Shown: piece by piece, positions 1 to 8,136 of the stretch
Layout of the letters: each line of letters starts with the position of its first letter
How positions within the stretch are numbered: position 1 is the first letter of the stretch
NCBI GenBank assembly: GCA_016124735.1
Contig: WGMZ01000038.1
Span: 16,643-80,642 of the forward strand
Direction of reading: 5' to 3'
From: Bacteroidota bacterium
Lineage (GTDB): Bacteria > Bacteroidota > Bacteroidia > UBA8524
DNA: 64,000 nucleotides
Program-made: the position numbers and the translations under genes
The notes under the pieces: model-generated
Told to the model about the DNA's origin: nothing
Seen by the model: only the letters and a program-made list of their open reading frames with translations
Database searches by the model: none

Positions 1-510
1 CAATTCCTGAAAGTGCAGCAGGCCGTTCAAAGTTTCACGACCCAGATAATTTGTGACTTTATGCAAAGATTTACGGATAAACACCTTTTCCGTTAGTTCA
101 TGGATTCTTTTTGAATGAGAAAGAAATTTTTTTACTGCGTCCGCAGAGTCAGCGCCAGACGCCTCAACTCTTTTCGCAAATAATTGGATGTCTGATGGCG
201 CCTGGAGGTGATAGCCATCCTCCCAGAAATAATGCGTGAGCGTAGAAAGACGGGTGTAGGAGAAATAGTCTCTCGGATTTTTTCCGCAATAGCGAAAAAC
301 CTCATCTACATAATCGGGCAGTGTAAAAAGGCTGGGGCCGGTATCGAAGATGAAACCACCCTGATTGAGTATACCTGCTTTTCCACCAAAATCAGCCGAC
401 TTCTCGAAAACATCCACTTGAATACCGAGGGAAGAAAGCCTTGCCGCCACGGCTAAACCCGACAAACCAGCCCCTATTACCAGAGCTTTTTTATTTCCGG
501 ATTCGGACAT
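1..510 (-). CDS. Phytoene desaturase family protein (CrtI/CrtD-like), N-terminal part, cut by window edge
   Basis: The ORF track misses this gene because it runs off the window. Translating the minus strand from the ATG at 508-510 gives about 170 open residues. Near the start is an FAD-binding Rossmann motif (VIGAGLSGLAVAARL), then FEKSADFGGKAG and FDTGPSLFTLPDYVDEVF, as in carotenoid desaturases/isomerases. It overlaps the end of the lycopene cyclase gene by 20 bp, so it is the last visible gene of the carotenoid operon. A complete crtI lies at 2515-3996, so this second copy more likely performs a late step such as 3,4-desaturation (CrtD-like) or is a carotenoid oxygenase relative. The missing C-terminus prevents a choice. 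Family assignment is firm; exact reaction is inference. Confidence 0.85.
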   Translation of the reverse strand, partial: MSESGNKKALVIGAGLSGLAVAARLSSLGIQVDVFEKSADFGGKAGILNQGGFIFDTGPSLFTLPDYVDEVFRYCGKNPRDYFSYTRLSTLTHYFWEDGYHLQAPSDIQLFAKRVEASGADSADAVKKFLSHSKRIHELTEKVFIRKSLHKVTNYLGRETLNGLLHFQEL

Positions 511-1153
511 AGTTTGCAACAGGTATCAGGAGCATTCCCATATTGTAAAAAAAGTCATCTACTGGGATATTTAACAGGCGAATGCCCATGTTTTCTGCAT
601 CATTGTACTTAACCACAGGAAGATTAGTTAGTGCTCCGTTGAAGATGAAGAAAGGGATTATCAGAATCAGGTAACAGAGGAAAAACCTTCCAAGAAACTC
701 ACCTCTTCCCGAAAGCAAAACTATCAATAAGGCAAAGGACAGATACAAGCAATTCACGGCAGTATAGAGTTTTCCGGGATGCGTCAAATAAATGAGCAGG
801 CAAATAAAGATAATCGCCCAGGCAATAGGAGCGCGCCAGCGAAACAGATAATCTTTCGGAAAATAGACCTCGAGGCATCGATAGATAAAAAGGGCGGCAT
901 AAGGAACCACCAAAAAAAAGAAGTATTCCTCCAAGGGAAGATGGATCCAGTGCAAACCCAACAGATATTTTCCCTCAAAGGACCAAACACCCAGTTTACT
1001 GAAAGCAGCATCCCAAGGGATGAAAACCAACATATTCAAAAGTATCCCCTGCCAGATATAGCGCCATTGCTGGTAAAAGGCAACCTTCTTATCGAATGAC
1101 AGTGCCAGCGGAAAGGCGATGATAAGTAAATCGATTAACAGGTAAGTAAACAT
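491..1153 (-). CDS. crtYcd: Lycopene cyclase, two-domain CrtYcd/CarR-type membrane protein
   Basis: A 220-residue very hydrophobic protein with six to seven predicted membrane segments. It carries two copies of the signature of the heterodimeric-type lycopene cyclase domain (hPhEE): LPLEEYFFFLVVP near residue 75, and a weaker IPVDDFFYNM near residue 195 in which Asp replaces both Glu. In this family one copy of the pair may deviate. The enzyme cyclises the ends of lycopene to beta-rings in the membrane. The start codon overlaps the upstream stop (ATGA), so it is translationally coupled within the crt operon. The same superfamily includes Myxococcus CarR, a membrane anti-sigma factor, which is notable because this operon begins with an ECF sigma gene. 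Cyclase function is the more likely reading. Confidence 0.85.
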   Translation of the reverse strand: MFTYLLIDLLIIAFPLALSFDKKVAFYQQWRYIWQGILLNMLVFIPWDAAFSKLGVWSFEGKYLLGLHWIHLPLEEYFFFLVVPYAALFIYRCLEVYFPKDYLFRWRAPIAWAIIFICLLIYLTHPGKLYTAVNCLYLSFALLIVLLSGRGEFLGRFFLCYLILIIPFFIFNGALTNLPVVKYNDAENMGIRLLNIPVDDFFYNMGMLLIPVANYVRIRK

Positions 1154-1659
1154 CAGTTGAGCAGGTCTTCCAATTGATTCCGAATTTGGGAGTCAATTTG
1201 CGCATTTTTCAGCATATATGCCGCAAGTTCTTTTCTCAACCAGGGTTCAATCTCCTTAGAATGAACAGATAGCTCGTATAAAATTCTTCCCCGGTCCTGT
1301 TCGATATGCTTTCGATACGGAAGTATCGCAGGTAAATTAGATTCCACAGAATACCGAAGGTACCTTATTTCCAAATTGTTTGGCGCTTCTCGAACGGCTT
1401 CATCCAGGCATTCGGAACCCTGACGAACCAGTTCCAATTGTGAATACGGATTCAATCTGAATTTAGCCAGAACACAGTGCACTGCTCCTTTATACGCATA
1501 AATTACAGGAACCTCTTTGGTAATTTGTTTGAGTGATGCATCAAGTGCAACAGCCTTATCTTCCTTCTCAATGGCTTCACTAAAAGCACTTCTCACATTT
1601 CCCAATTCAGGTGTTGTCCAAAACAGACAGGCAGTTAGGAAGATGATGGCTACTCTCAT
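1153..1659 (-). CDS. Small exported helical protein of unknown function in the carotenoid operon
   Basis: 168 residues with a probable N-terminal signal peptide (MRVAIIFLTACLFWTTP). The remainder is helical and TPR-like in character, with segments such as CLDEAVREAPNNLEIRYLR that resemble one helix-turn-helix repeat. It overlaps crtB upstream and the cyclase downstream by 4 bp each, so it is co-translated with the pathway enzymes. No catalytic motif is visible. A periplasmic or membrane-attached scaffold role for carotenoid enzymes would fit the position, but that is speculation. I do not recognise a named family. Confidence 0.75.
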   Translation of the reverse strand: MRVAIIFLTACLFWTTPELGNVRSAFSEAIEKEDKAVALDASLKQITKEVPVIYAYKGAVHCVLAKFRLNPYSQLELVRQGSECLDEAVREAPNNLEIRYLRYSVESNLPAILPYRKHIEQDRGRILYELSVHSKEIEPWLRKELAAYMLKNAQIDSQIRNQLEDLLN

Positions 1660-2522
1660 AAAAGGTTCATTCTAAATTTAAACCAAGAGGAAAAAAACAA
1701 GGCGATTTTTTCTGGATTACTCACGCGAATCCGTTCCTGCATTACTTTTTTCGGTTCCATTTTGTGAATCTTCTGAAGGAGGCGATAAAAATATATATAG
1801 GCTATATAAACCCCGAAACGGCTGTCAGATGGTAATTTTCTGATTCCATTCAAGGCCTTCTCGAAATCCTTTTCAATATCCATTTCAATCTGTTTCTTAA
1901 CCTGAAGGTCAAAGTGTTCGAAAAATTTCACCTGAGGGAAATAGAGCCTTCCCCGATCCTGATAATCGCTTTTCAAGTCACGCAGAAAATTGATTTTTTG
2001 AAAAGCTGCACCCAAGGCTCGGGCCGAATCTTTTAGCTCATCATATTTACTTTGATCTCCTTCACAAAAAACTTTCAGGCACATCAAGCCCACAACTTCA
2101 GCCGATCCATATACATACTCCTGAAAGCCTTCGTCCTGGTAATTTTTATAATTCAAATCCATCTCCATACTGTGCAGGAACGCATCGATCAATTTGATCT
2201 CAATACGATATTGGCGCACCGTCCGTTGAAAAGCATGCATTACCGGATTGAAGCTCACCCCTTCTTCAATAGCCCGGTATGTATCTTCTTTGAATCGTTT
2301 CAGTAAAGATTTTTTGTCGTACGAATGAAAAGTGTCGACAATTTCATCTGCAAAACGCACGAAGCCATAGATGTTTCGAATAGCCACCCTCATTTCCGGG
2401 GCCAAAGCAAGGATGCCCAATGAAAATGAAGTGCTGTAAGCGCGCGTAATCATGGCACTGCAAGACTCGCAAACATTTTGAAACAGGTGCATGTCTGTTT
2501 CATTATTGGTTCTTCTATTCAT
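1656..2522 (-). CDS. crtB: Phytoene synthase
   Basis: 288 residues of the trans-isoprenyl diphosphate synthase (squalene/phytoene synthase) fold. Both Asp-rich motifs are present: FADEIVDTFH (DxxxD at about residues 59-63) and NFLRDLKSDYQDRGRLYFPQ further on, which coordinate Mg-diphosphate. The enzyme condenses two geranylgeranyl diphosphates head to head to phytoene, the first committed carotenoid step. The length is normal. It follows crtI with an 8-bp overlap and overlaps the small exported protein by 4 bp, so crtI-crtB and the downstream genes form one translationally coupled operon. Confidence 0.95.
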   Translation of the reverse strand: MNRRTNNETDMHLFQNVCESCSAMITRAYSTSFSLGILALAPEMRVAIRNIYGFVRFADEIVDTFHSYDKKSLLKRFKEDTYRAIEEGVSFNPVMHAFQRTVRQYRIEIKLIDAFLHSMEMDLNYKNYQDEGFQEYVYGSAEVVGLMCLKVFCEGDQSKYDELKDSARALGAAFQKINFLRDLKSDYQDRGRLYFPQVKFFEHFDLQVKKQIEMDIEKDFEKALNGIRKLPSDSRFGVYIAYIYFYRLLQKIHKMEPKKVMQERIRVSNPEKIALFFSSWFKFRMNLL

Positions 2523-3996
2523 AACTATAGATTGGATGATGATGGATTATTTCTTTACTAACCACTTCCCCGGATATCAGGGAAGGTGGAACCCCTGGCC
2601 CCGGCACAGTCAGTTGACCGGTATAGTACAGGTTGTCTAATTTTTTATTTTTTAGAGAGGGTTTGAGGATGGCCGTTTGACGCAGGGTGTTTGCCAGTCC
2701 GTAAGCATTTCCTTTAAACGAATGGTAATCGTTCACAAAATCCTTCATGGCATAACTTCTTTTCAGAATGACATGATCTCGAAGCGACTGTTTCAATTGA
2801 CTTTCCAGCCTTTTCATCACCACCCGATAGAACTTCTCTCTCATTTCCTCACTGTCTTCGAGACCCGGCGCCAAAGGAATAAGTACAAAGAGATTTTCCA
2901 TGCCTTCAGGAGCCACCGTTGAATCCGATTTGGAAGTACAAGACACATAGAATAATGGGTCTTCTGGCCATTTCGCCGTATCGTATATATCAGAGGCGTG
3001 CTGGTCGAAATCGGCATCGAAAAAGAGGTTGTGATGAAGCAAGCCGTCTACCTTTTTATTCAATCCCAGATAGAAAAGCAGGGAAGAAGGAGCCATCGTT
3101 CGGCTCTCCCAATACTTTTCGGAATAATTTCTTTTAGAAGGCTCCAGAATTTTTGATTCCATATGATGGTAGTCCGCCCCACTTATAACAATATCTGCAT
3201 CCATCATCCCCTGATTGGTTTGTACTTTTTTAATCTGTTTACCTTCTGAATGAACTTTCTGTACCTCTGTACCGAATCGAAAAGCAACCCCAAGATCCTG
3301 AGCAAGTGCATACATCCCTTCAACTATTCGGAACATGCCTCCTTCAGGATACCAGGTGCCCAATTCGATGTCAGCATAATTCATCAAACTGTACAGTGCC
3401 GGCGTTTCGCTTGGCTTGGCCCCTAGAAATAAAACGGGAAATTCAAGCAATTGAATAATCTTGGGATGATGAAAATATTTCCGGATATGTTGAGACATGG
3501 ATTTGAGTAAATCGAGCCGGAATAGCCCTTTTACTACATCAAGGTCTATGAATTCTGAGAGATGAAGACCAGGCTTGTATACCAGATTCTTCATTCCAGT
3601 TTCGTATTTATACTTTGCTTCCTTCAGGAATAGATTGAGTTTCTCTGCAGCCCCTCTTTCATACTTTTCAAGCAATTGTCCCAGTGCTTCAGTTCCTGCC
3701 GGAATGTCCCAGGTTTCCTGATCGAAAAAAACGCGGTAAGATGGATCCAGGCGTTTAAGCGTAAAATAATCGCCGGGCTTTTTTCCAAACTGCTGAAAAA
3801 AGCGCTCAAATACATCCGGCATCCAATACCAACTTGGACCCATGTCGAAACGAAAGCCTTCCGACTCCCAAACTCTGCAGCGACCTCCGGGCCCTTCGTT
3901 TTTCTCGAGCACCTCAACCTTATACCCCGCCTTGGCTAGAAAACAGGCTGTACTCAATCCCGAGAATCCAGATCCGATAATTAAGGCTTTTCTCAT
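2515..3996 (-). CDS. crtI: Phytoene desaturase
   Basis: 493 residues, the usual CrtI length. The N-terminus holds the FAD dinucleotide-binding motif IIGSGFSGLSTACFLAKAGY followed by GGRCR and FDMGPSWYWMPDVFE. The C-terminus carries the family signature LYYTGQLTVPGPGVPPSLISG. CrtI converts phytoene to lycopene in successive FAD-dependent desaturations at the membrane. It is the second gene of the operon, 6 bp downstream of the ECF sigma factor stop and overlapping crtB. The order sigma, crtI, crtB, cyclase suggests sigma-linked control of the whole pathway. Confidence 0.96.
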   Translation of the reverse strand: MRKALIIGSGFSGLSTACFLAKAGYKVEVLEKNEGPGGRCRVWESEGFRFDMGPSWYWMPDVFERFFQQFGKKPGDYFTLKRLDPSYRVFFDQETWDIPAGTEALGQLLEKYERGAAEKLNLFLKEAKYKYETGMKNLVYKPGLHLSEFIDLDVVKGLFRLDLLKSMSQHIRKYFHHPKIIQLLEFPVLFLGAKPSETPALYSLMNYADIELGTWYPEGGMFRIVEGMYALAQDLGVAFRFGTEVQKVHSEGKQIKKVQTNQGMMDADIVISGADYHHMESKILEPSKRNYSEKYWESRTMAPSSLLFYLGLNKKVDGLLHHNLFFDADFDQHASDIYDTAKWPEDPLFYVSCTSKSDSTVAPEGMENLFVLIPLAPGLEDSEEMREKFYRVVMKRLESQLKQSLRDHVILKRSYAMKDFVNDYHSFKGNAYGLANTLRQTAILKPSLKNKKLDNLYYTGQLTVPGPGVPPSLISGEVVSKEIIHHHPIYSYE

Positions 3997-4002
3997 TTCT
4001 GT

Positions 4003-4524
4003 TTATTGATTTTCAAATTCGGCACTGTACGCATGGAGGTATTTGCGCAATTGTCTTCTGGCGACAAAAATTCTCGTTTTCACAGTGCCAATTGGAATAC
4101 CGAGATCCTCTGCAATTTCATGGTATTTGAAACCCATCAGGTTCAATTTGAAGGTTCTTTTTAAGTCCTCCGGTAATTTGTCTATGGCCCGGTGAATATC
4201 CCGATTAATAAAGTAGCGTTCTCCTGCATTTTCTTCTTTACCGGGAGATTGATCCAGGTAAAACGAATTGTCGCTGGTATCGATGAATGTGTTTCGTTTC
4301 ACCATGCGTCGGTAGTTATTGATAAAACTATTCTTCATGATGGTATAGAGCCAACCTTTCAGGTTTGTTCCATCTTCAAATCGATTCCTGTATGTCAGCG
4401 CTTTCAGCATGGTTTCCTGCACCAAATCATTCGCGTCTTCAGGATTTCTGGTAAGCTGCAAGGCAAAATGGCGAAGGGGATATGATTCACTTTCTACCAC
4501 TTTACTAAATTCCATCTGCGTCAT
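4003..4524 (-). CDS. ECF-family RNA polymerase sigma factor heading the carotenoid operon
   Basis: 173 residues with sigma region 2 ([17 protein letters not shown], then [17 protein letters not shown]) and region 4 helix-turn-helix ([20 protein letters not shown]). It is the promoter-proximal gene of the carotenoid operon, with only 6 bp to crtI. No gene with an anti-sigma domain is adjacent, unlike the CarQ-CarR pair of Myxococcus. The upstream region has a candidate -7 element overlapped by a 13-bp palindrome, so transcription of the sigma gene itself is probably controlled. Family is certain; that it directs crt expression is inferred from operon position. Confidence 0.93.
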   Translation of the reverse strand: MTQMEFSKVVESESYPLRHFALQLTRNPEDANDLVQETMLKALTYRNRFEDGTNLKGWLYTIMKNSFINNYRRMVKRNTFIDTSDNSFYLDQSPGKEENAGERYFINRDIHRAIDKLPEDLKRTFKLNLMGFKYHEIAEDLGIPIGTVKTRIFVARRQLRKYLHAYSAEFENQ

Positions 4525-4842
4525 TGTTTTACTTTTTAAATAATTTGTTAAACAAAGTAAAGGATAAATTGGGAATCTACCGTCTGTTTTGTTTAATTAT
4601 TTTTTGTTTTTGTTAAACATTATTGAAAAAACTTGATTATCATGCTGATTTTCAGATGTCTAATCAAACTACTGCTGGATATGGCTTTTATCCATAGGCA
4701 TATACGAGATAAAGATTGCTGCGGTTTTAATACCTTTGCAGTCAGTAAATTCGTCGAGCAAATCCAACAGCGATTAAATTTGAAGGATGAACAGCATGTT
4801 TAACAAAATGATAAAAACCTTAAGCAAGGATTCGCTGTTAAG
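4525..4842. promoter_or_regulatory. Divergent control region between the carotenoid sigma gene and the pterin operon
   Basis: These 318 bp hold no gene. The 9-mer TGTTAAACA occurs three times: 4546-4554 and 4611-4619 on plus, and 4797-4805 in inverted orientation. The first copy sits inside the perfect inverted repeat TTTGTTAAACAAA (4544-4556), which overlaps a near-consensus minus-strand -7 element (TTACTTTG, 4560-4553) for the sigma gene. A plus-strand -7 element TACCTTTG lies at 4731-4738 for the pterin genes. The arrangement looks like operator sites for a repressor such as a MerR/LitR-type regulator, but the regulator is not in the window and its motif was not checked. Confidence 0.5.
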
Positions 4843-5265
4843 TTGATAATGAGAACACGTATTGGAAGGAAGTCGCACTTTAATGCGGCACATCGCTTGC
4901 ACAATCCAAATTGGTCTGATGAACAAAATCACTCCTTTTACGGTTTATGTAACTCACCGAACTATCATGGACATAATTATGAGCTTCATGTAAAGGTGAA
5001 AGGAGAAGTAGACGAAGAGTCTGGCTATCTGATGGATTTAAAGGACCTGAAAAAAATTATCAGGGAGGAAGTGGAAGAACCTTTCGACCATAAAAATTTA
5101 AATCTGGATGTTCCGGATTTTCAGACGCTGATACCGACAGCAGAGAATATTGCGGCAGTTATTTGGAGAAGAATAAAAAAGAAACTGCCGACAGAAAAAA
5201 ATTTAGAACTGACAGTATTACTTTATGAAACTGAACGAAACTACGTTGAATATACCGGTGAATAA
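4843..5265 (+). CDS. 6-pyruvoyl-tetrahydropterin synthase family protein (PTPS-II type motif)
   Basis: 140 residues, usual for the QueD/PTPS family. Zinc ligands are in HFNAAHR near residue 15 and in HGHNY near residue 47. The catalytic Cys precedes HGH by five residues (CNSPNYHGH), the C-x5-HGH pattern of true 6-pyruvoyl-tetrahydropterin synthases, rather than C-x3-HGH of QueD (queuosine) or E-x2-HGH of PTPS-III. It lies directly before and overlaps folE, which makes its likely substrate, dihydroneopterin triphosphate. The likely product is therefore a tetrahydropterin cofactor precursor, though automatic annotation may say QueD. A paralogue with the same motif is at 55178-55600. Confidence 0.88.
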   Translation: MIMRTRIGRKSHFNAAHRLHNPNWSDEQNHSFYGLCNSPNYHGHNYELHVKVKGEVDEESGYLMDLKDLKKIIREEVEEPFDHKNLNLDVPDFQTLIPTAENIAAVIWRRIKKKLPTEKNLELTVLLYETERNYVEYTGE

Positions 5266-5908
5266 CGATGACGCCGTTGGAGATGATCATGTTAGCTTCT
5301 CGAGTGAAACACCACTGCGCGAGGATGCCTTCGAGATGGATAATCAATTGAAAATCGAACTGATTGCCAAGCATTTCCGCGAAATCATGCACGTGCTTGG
5401 CTTGGATCTTACCGACGACAGCCTGAAAGGTACCCCTCAAAGAGTTGCAAAAATGTATGTGGAGGAAGTCTTCGCAGGTCTGAATCCCTCAAATAAACCC
5501 GAGGTGACCCTGTTCGAGAATAAATTCAACTACAAGCAAATGCTGGTAGAAAAGGATATTCAGTTCTACAGCAATTGCGAACACCATTTTGTACCCATTA
5601 TTGGCAAAGTTCATGTGGCCTATATCAGCAGTGGCAAGGTGGTAGGGCTGTCAAAAATTAATCGGGTGGTGCAGTACTTTGCTAAGAGACCCCAGGTACA
5701 GGAAAGAATGACAATGCAAATTGCCAGTGAATTAAAAGAAGTGTTGCAAACAGAAGATGTAGCTGTGGTAATTGACGCCGTGCACATGTGCGTCGCTTCC
5801 AGAGGAGTGAAAGATACCAGCTCGTCTACCCTCACCGCCGAATATTCAGGAGCTTTTTTAAATGCCACCACCAGAGAAGAATTTCTGAAGTATTTGAAAA
5901 TGAAGTAA
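5225..5908 (+). CDS. folE: GTP cyclohydrolase I
   Basis: 227 residues from the ATG at 5225, which overlaps the upstream PTPS gene by 41 bp. A GTG at 5258 is an alternative start with an 8-bp overlap. The conserved Bacteroidota N-terminal block GDDHVSFSSETPLREDAF must be included, so the internal ATG at 5336 is too late. Zinc and active-site motifs are NCEHHFVPIIGKVHVAY and DAVHMCVASRGVKD. The enzyme converts GTP to 7,8-dihydroneopterin triphosphate, feeding folate and, with the neighbouring PTPS, tetrahydropterin. The overlap implies translational coupling of the two steps. Confidence 0.95.
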   Translation: MKLNETTLNIPVNNDDAVGDDHVSFSSETPLREDAFEMDNQLKIELIAKHFREIMHVLGLDLTDDSLKGTPQRVAKMYVEEVFAGLNPSNKPEVTLFENKFNYKQMLVEKDIQFYSNCEHHFVPIIGKVHVAYISSGKVVGLSKINRVVQYFAKRPQVQERMTMQIASELKEVLQTEDVAVVIDAVHMCVASRGVKDTSSSTLTAEYSGAFLNATTREEFLKYLKMK

Positions 5909-5935
5909 CTGATTTTTAGTTCTCTCCCCATTCGG

Positions 5936-5943
5936 TATATTTG
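5936..5943 (+). promoter_or_regulatory. Bacteroidota -7 promoter element (TATATTTG) for the histidine kinase
   Basis: TATATTTG matches the TAnnTTTG consensus of the Bacteroidota primary sigma factor. Its last base is 6 nt before the ATG at 5950, so the predicted transcript begins at or almost at the start codon. No TTG is found at the expected -33 spacing. Confidence 0.55.
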
Positions 5944-5949
5944 TTTTTT

Positions 5950-8136
5950 ATGCTTAGGGGTGATTATGAAACAAATGCCGGTCTTGGTAGTGAGTTAGAT
6001 GCGCTTCCGATACCAGGTTTTATCGTTGATTCAGGCGGTGAATTACTGTCGTATAACCACTATTTCCAAGAGATTTGTAACGAGAAAAAACAAGAACCAA
6101 AATCTCTGGTAAATATTCTCACCCTTGCTACTGTTCAATTTCTGGACCTTGGCAAAAAAGTTTTTCGGTTTCAATTTCATGATTTCGAATCGGAAGGAGA
6201 AACCAGACGCAGTTATGTGTTATGGCCAATTCATGACGACCCCAAAATAGCCCGGGAAATCCGCACAGGCTCCAGGCAGAGAATGCAGCAAATGGAAGAC
6301 ATTCTTGCAGCTGTCCCGGATTTGATTTATGTAGTCAATGAGGAAGGAATTTACCTCGATTGCCGTGCCTTTGATGAAAAAGATTTACCCCGCCCCCTGG
6401 ATCAAATCGTTGGCTCTTCCTTCTGGGACATGCCGGAATCGGATGAGTTGAAGAAAAAAATCTGGCAATTGATTCTTGTGGCATTGCGCACCGGTCGAAC
6501 TCAAACCATCGAGTACGAAAGGAAAAACCGATTTGGACATCTGCATTTTTATGAAGCACGTATCAGTAAATCCAGCCAGGATACAGCAGTCTATATTGTT
6601 CGAAATATCACGGAGCGAATCGTTGCTCAAAAAGAACTCGCTTCAAGTGAGTTAAAGTGGAAAAGTATCGTAGAAAACGGATACGATAGCATTATCCTGT
6701 TGAATCGCGACGGCCGAATTCGTTACGCTTCCTCTCATTCTGCCTCATTCTTTGGAAAAACCCCAGGTGAGTTGATGGAAATGCAAGCCATCCGTTTATT
6801 GCCTCAATACAGCACCCGCCTAATTCGCTTGTACTACAAATTACTGGAAGGCAAGGAAAAAAGAGCCACCCTTCATGTAAGTATTCCCGACCCAAATGGC
6901 CATTTAATTCATCTGGAATCGGCCTGGATCTCAAGATTGGATGATTCAGAAATAAATGCCATCATCATCAACTTCAGAGATATCACCAAACAGGTAGAAT
7001 TCGAGAAAAACCTGAAAAGCAATCAGGAAACCATCCAGACCATACTGCGCACGACATCGGCAGGAATTGTTATCCTTGAAGGGACAAAAATCATCTTTAC
7101 GAATAACCAATTTGCTCAACTGCTTGAATATAAATCTCATCAGTTGTTAGGGAAAGATATCAGTACTCTTGCCCACTCCAACGACCGACTGGATGTAGTG
7201 CAGCGTGCGGCCAGAAGAAAACAGGGAGACACTTCTCAACTTCACTATAAAATCAGGGCATTGACTCAAAATGGCGAAACCAAATGGCTGGATTGTCATT
7301 CCGGAAGTATCCAGTACAAGGGGAAAAATGCAGTAATCGTAACAGTGAATGATATCACTGAACAACAAAATTTCGAACAAAAGTTAATAGAAGCAAAAGA
7401 GGGTGCCGAAGAATTGGCGAAACTCAAATCATCTTTCCTTGCCAACATGAGTCACGAAATCCGAACCCCCCTGAACGGTGTATTGGGCCTGGCTGAATTA
7501 ATCTCCATGAGCGAAGATTTGGATGAAATCAAAGAATATGTCGATCTGCAGAAAGATTCAGGAATGCGCCTTCTGAACACCCTGACCTCTATTTTAGATT
7601 TGTCGCGACTGGAAGCAGAAAACGCCACTCTTGAACTGATTCCCGTCGACATGAATAAGCTCGTCAGCGACACTTACAAAATTTTTAAGCTCCCCTTTGC
7701 CAAAAAAGAATTGGAACTCATTTGCGAATTACCTATCAACCAACTTGTTTGCATGGGAGATGAAACTATGCTGCAGCAGGTGATGACTAATTTGGTTGGA
7801 AACGCATTAAAATTCACAGAAGAAGGTTCTTGCACGCTACGTCTGTTCGAAGAGCACTCAAAAAAAGGACAAGATTGTATAATTGAAATTGAAGATTCCG
7901 GGGTTGGCATTTCTGAAGAGTTTCTCCCCTATGTTTTTGATACCTTCCGCCAGGAATTAAATGGAAGCAGCAGAAAATATGAGGGAAGCGGTTTGGGATT
8001 AGCTATTACACAAAAATATTTAACCTTACTAAAAGGAAGCATTTCAGTAAAAAGTGCTAAAAATACCGGAAGCTGTTTTACTTTGCGGATTCCTTTGAAG
8101 GAAAATAGCCAGCCAAAAAAGAAAAAATCTGCATGA
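5950..8136 (+). CDS. Cytoplasmic multi-PAS sensor histidine kinase
   Basis: 728 residues from the ATG at 5950; the ORF-track start is an upstream TTG inside the promoter element. About four PAS domains come in series (starting around residues 20, 115, 235 and 360), with PAC ends such as IVRNITERI, INFRDITKQ and VTVNDITEQ. Then come a HisKA domain with the phospho-acceptor His in NMSHEIRTPLNG and an HATPase domain with N box (NLVGNALKFTEEG), G1 (DSGVGIS), F box and G2 (GSGLGLAI). There are no membrane segments, so it senses an internal cue. The next gene, a lone receiver overlapping by 4 bp, is its probable partner. The ligand is unknown. Confidence 0.93.
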   Translation: MLRGDYETNAGLGSELDALPIPGFIVDSGGELLSYNHYFQEICNEKKQEPKSLVNILTLATVQFLDLGKKVFRFQFHDFESEGETRRSYVLWPIHDDPKIAREIRTGSRQRMQQMEDILAAVPDLIYVVNEEGIYLDCRAFDEKDLPRPLDQIVGSSFWDMPESDELKKKIWQLILVALRTGRTQTIEYERKNRFGHLHFYEARISKSSQDTAVYIVRNITERIVAQKELASSELKWKSIVENGYDSIILLNRDGRIRYASSHSASFFGKTPGELMEMQAIRLLPQYSTRLIRLYYKLLEGKEKRATLHVSIPDPNGHLIHLESAWISRLDDSEINAIIINFRDITKQVEFEKNLKSNQETIQTILRTTSAGIVILEGTKIIFTNNQFAQLLEYKSHQLLGKDISTLAHSNDRLDVVQRAARRKQGDTSQLHYKIRALTQNGETKWLDCHSGSIQYKGKNAVIVTVNDITEQQNFEQKLIEAKEGAEELAKLKSSFLANMSHEIRTPLNGVLGLAELISMSEDLDEIKEYVDLQKDSGMRLLNTLTSILDLSRLEAENATLELIPVDMNKLVSDTYKIFKLPFAKKELELICELPINQLVCMGDETMLQQVMTNLVGNALKFTEEGSCTLRLFEEHSKKGQDCIIEIEDSGVGISEEFLPYVFDTFRQELNGSSRKYEGSGLGLAITQKYLTLLKGSISVKSAKNTGSCFTLRIPLKENSQPKKKKSA

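Noticed and set aside
208-456. 82-aa plus-strand ORF at the left edge
   Set aside because: Antisense to the truncated CrtI/CrtD-like gene, whose minus-strand translation has clear FAD-binding motifs.
779-1099. 106-aa plus-strand ORF
   Set aside because: Shadow of the lycopene cyclase gene; no coherent protein features.
5225-5440. 93-aa minus-strand ORF over the folE start
   Set aside because: Shadow of two overlapping, well-conserved pterin genes.
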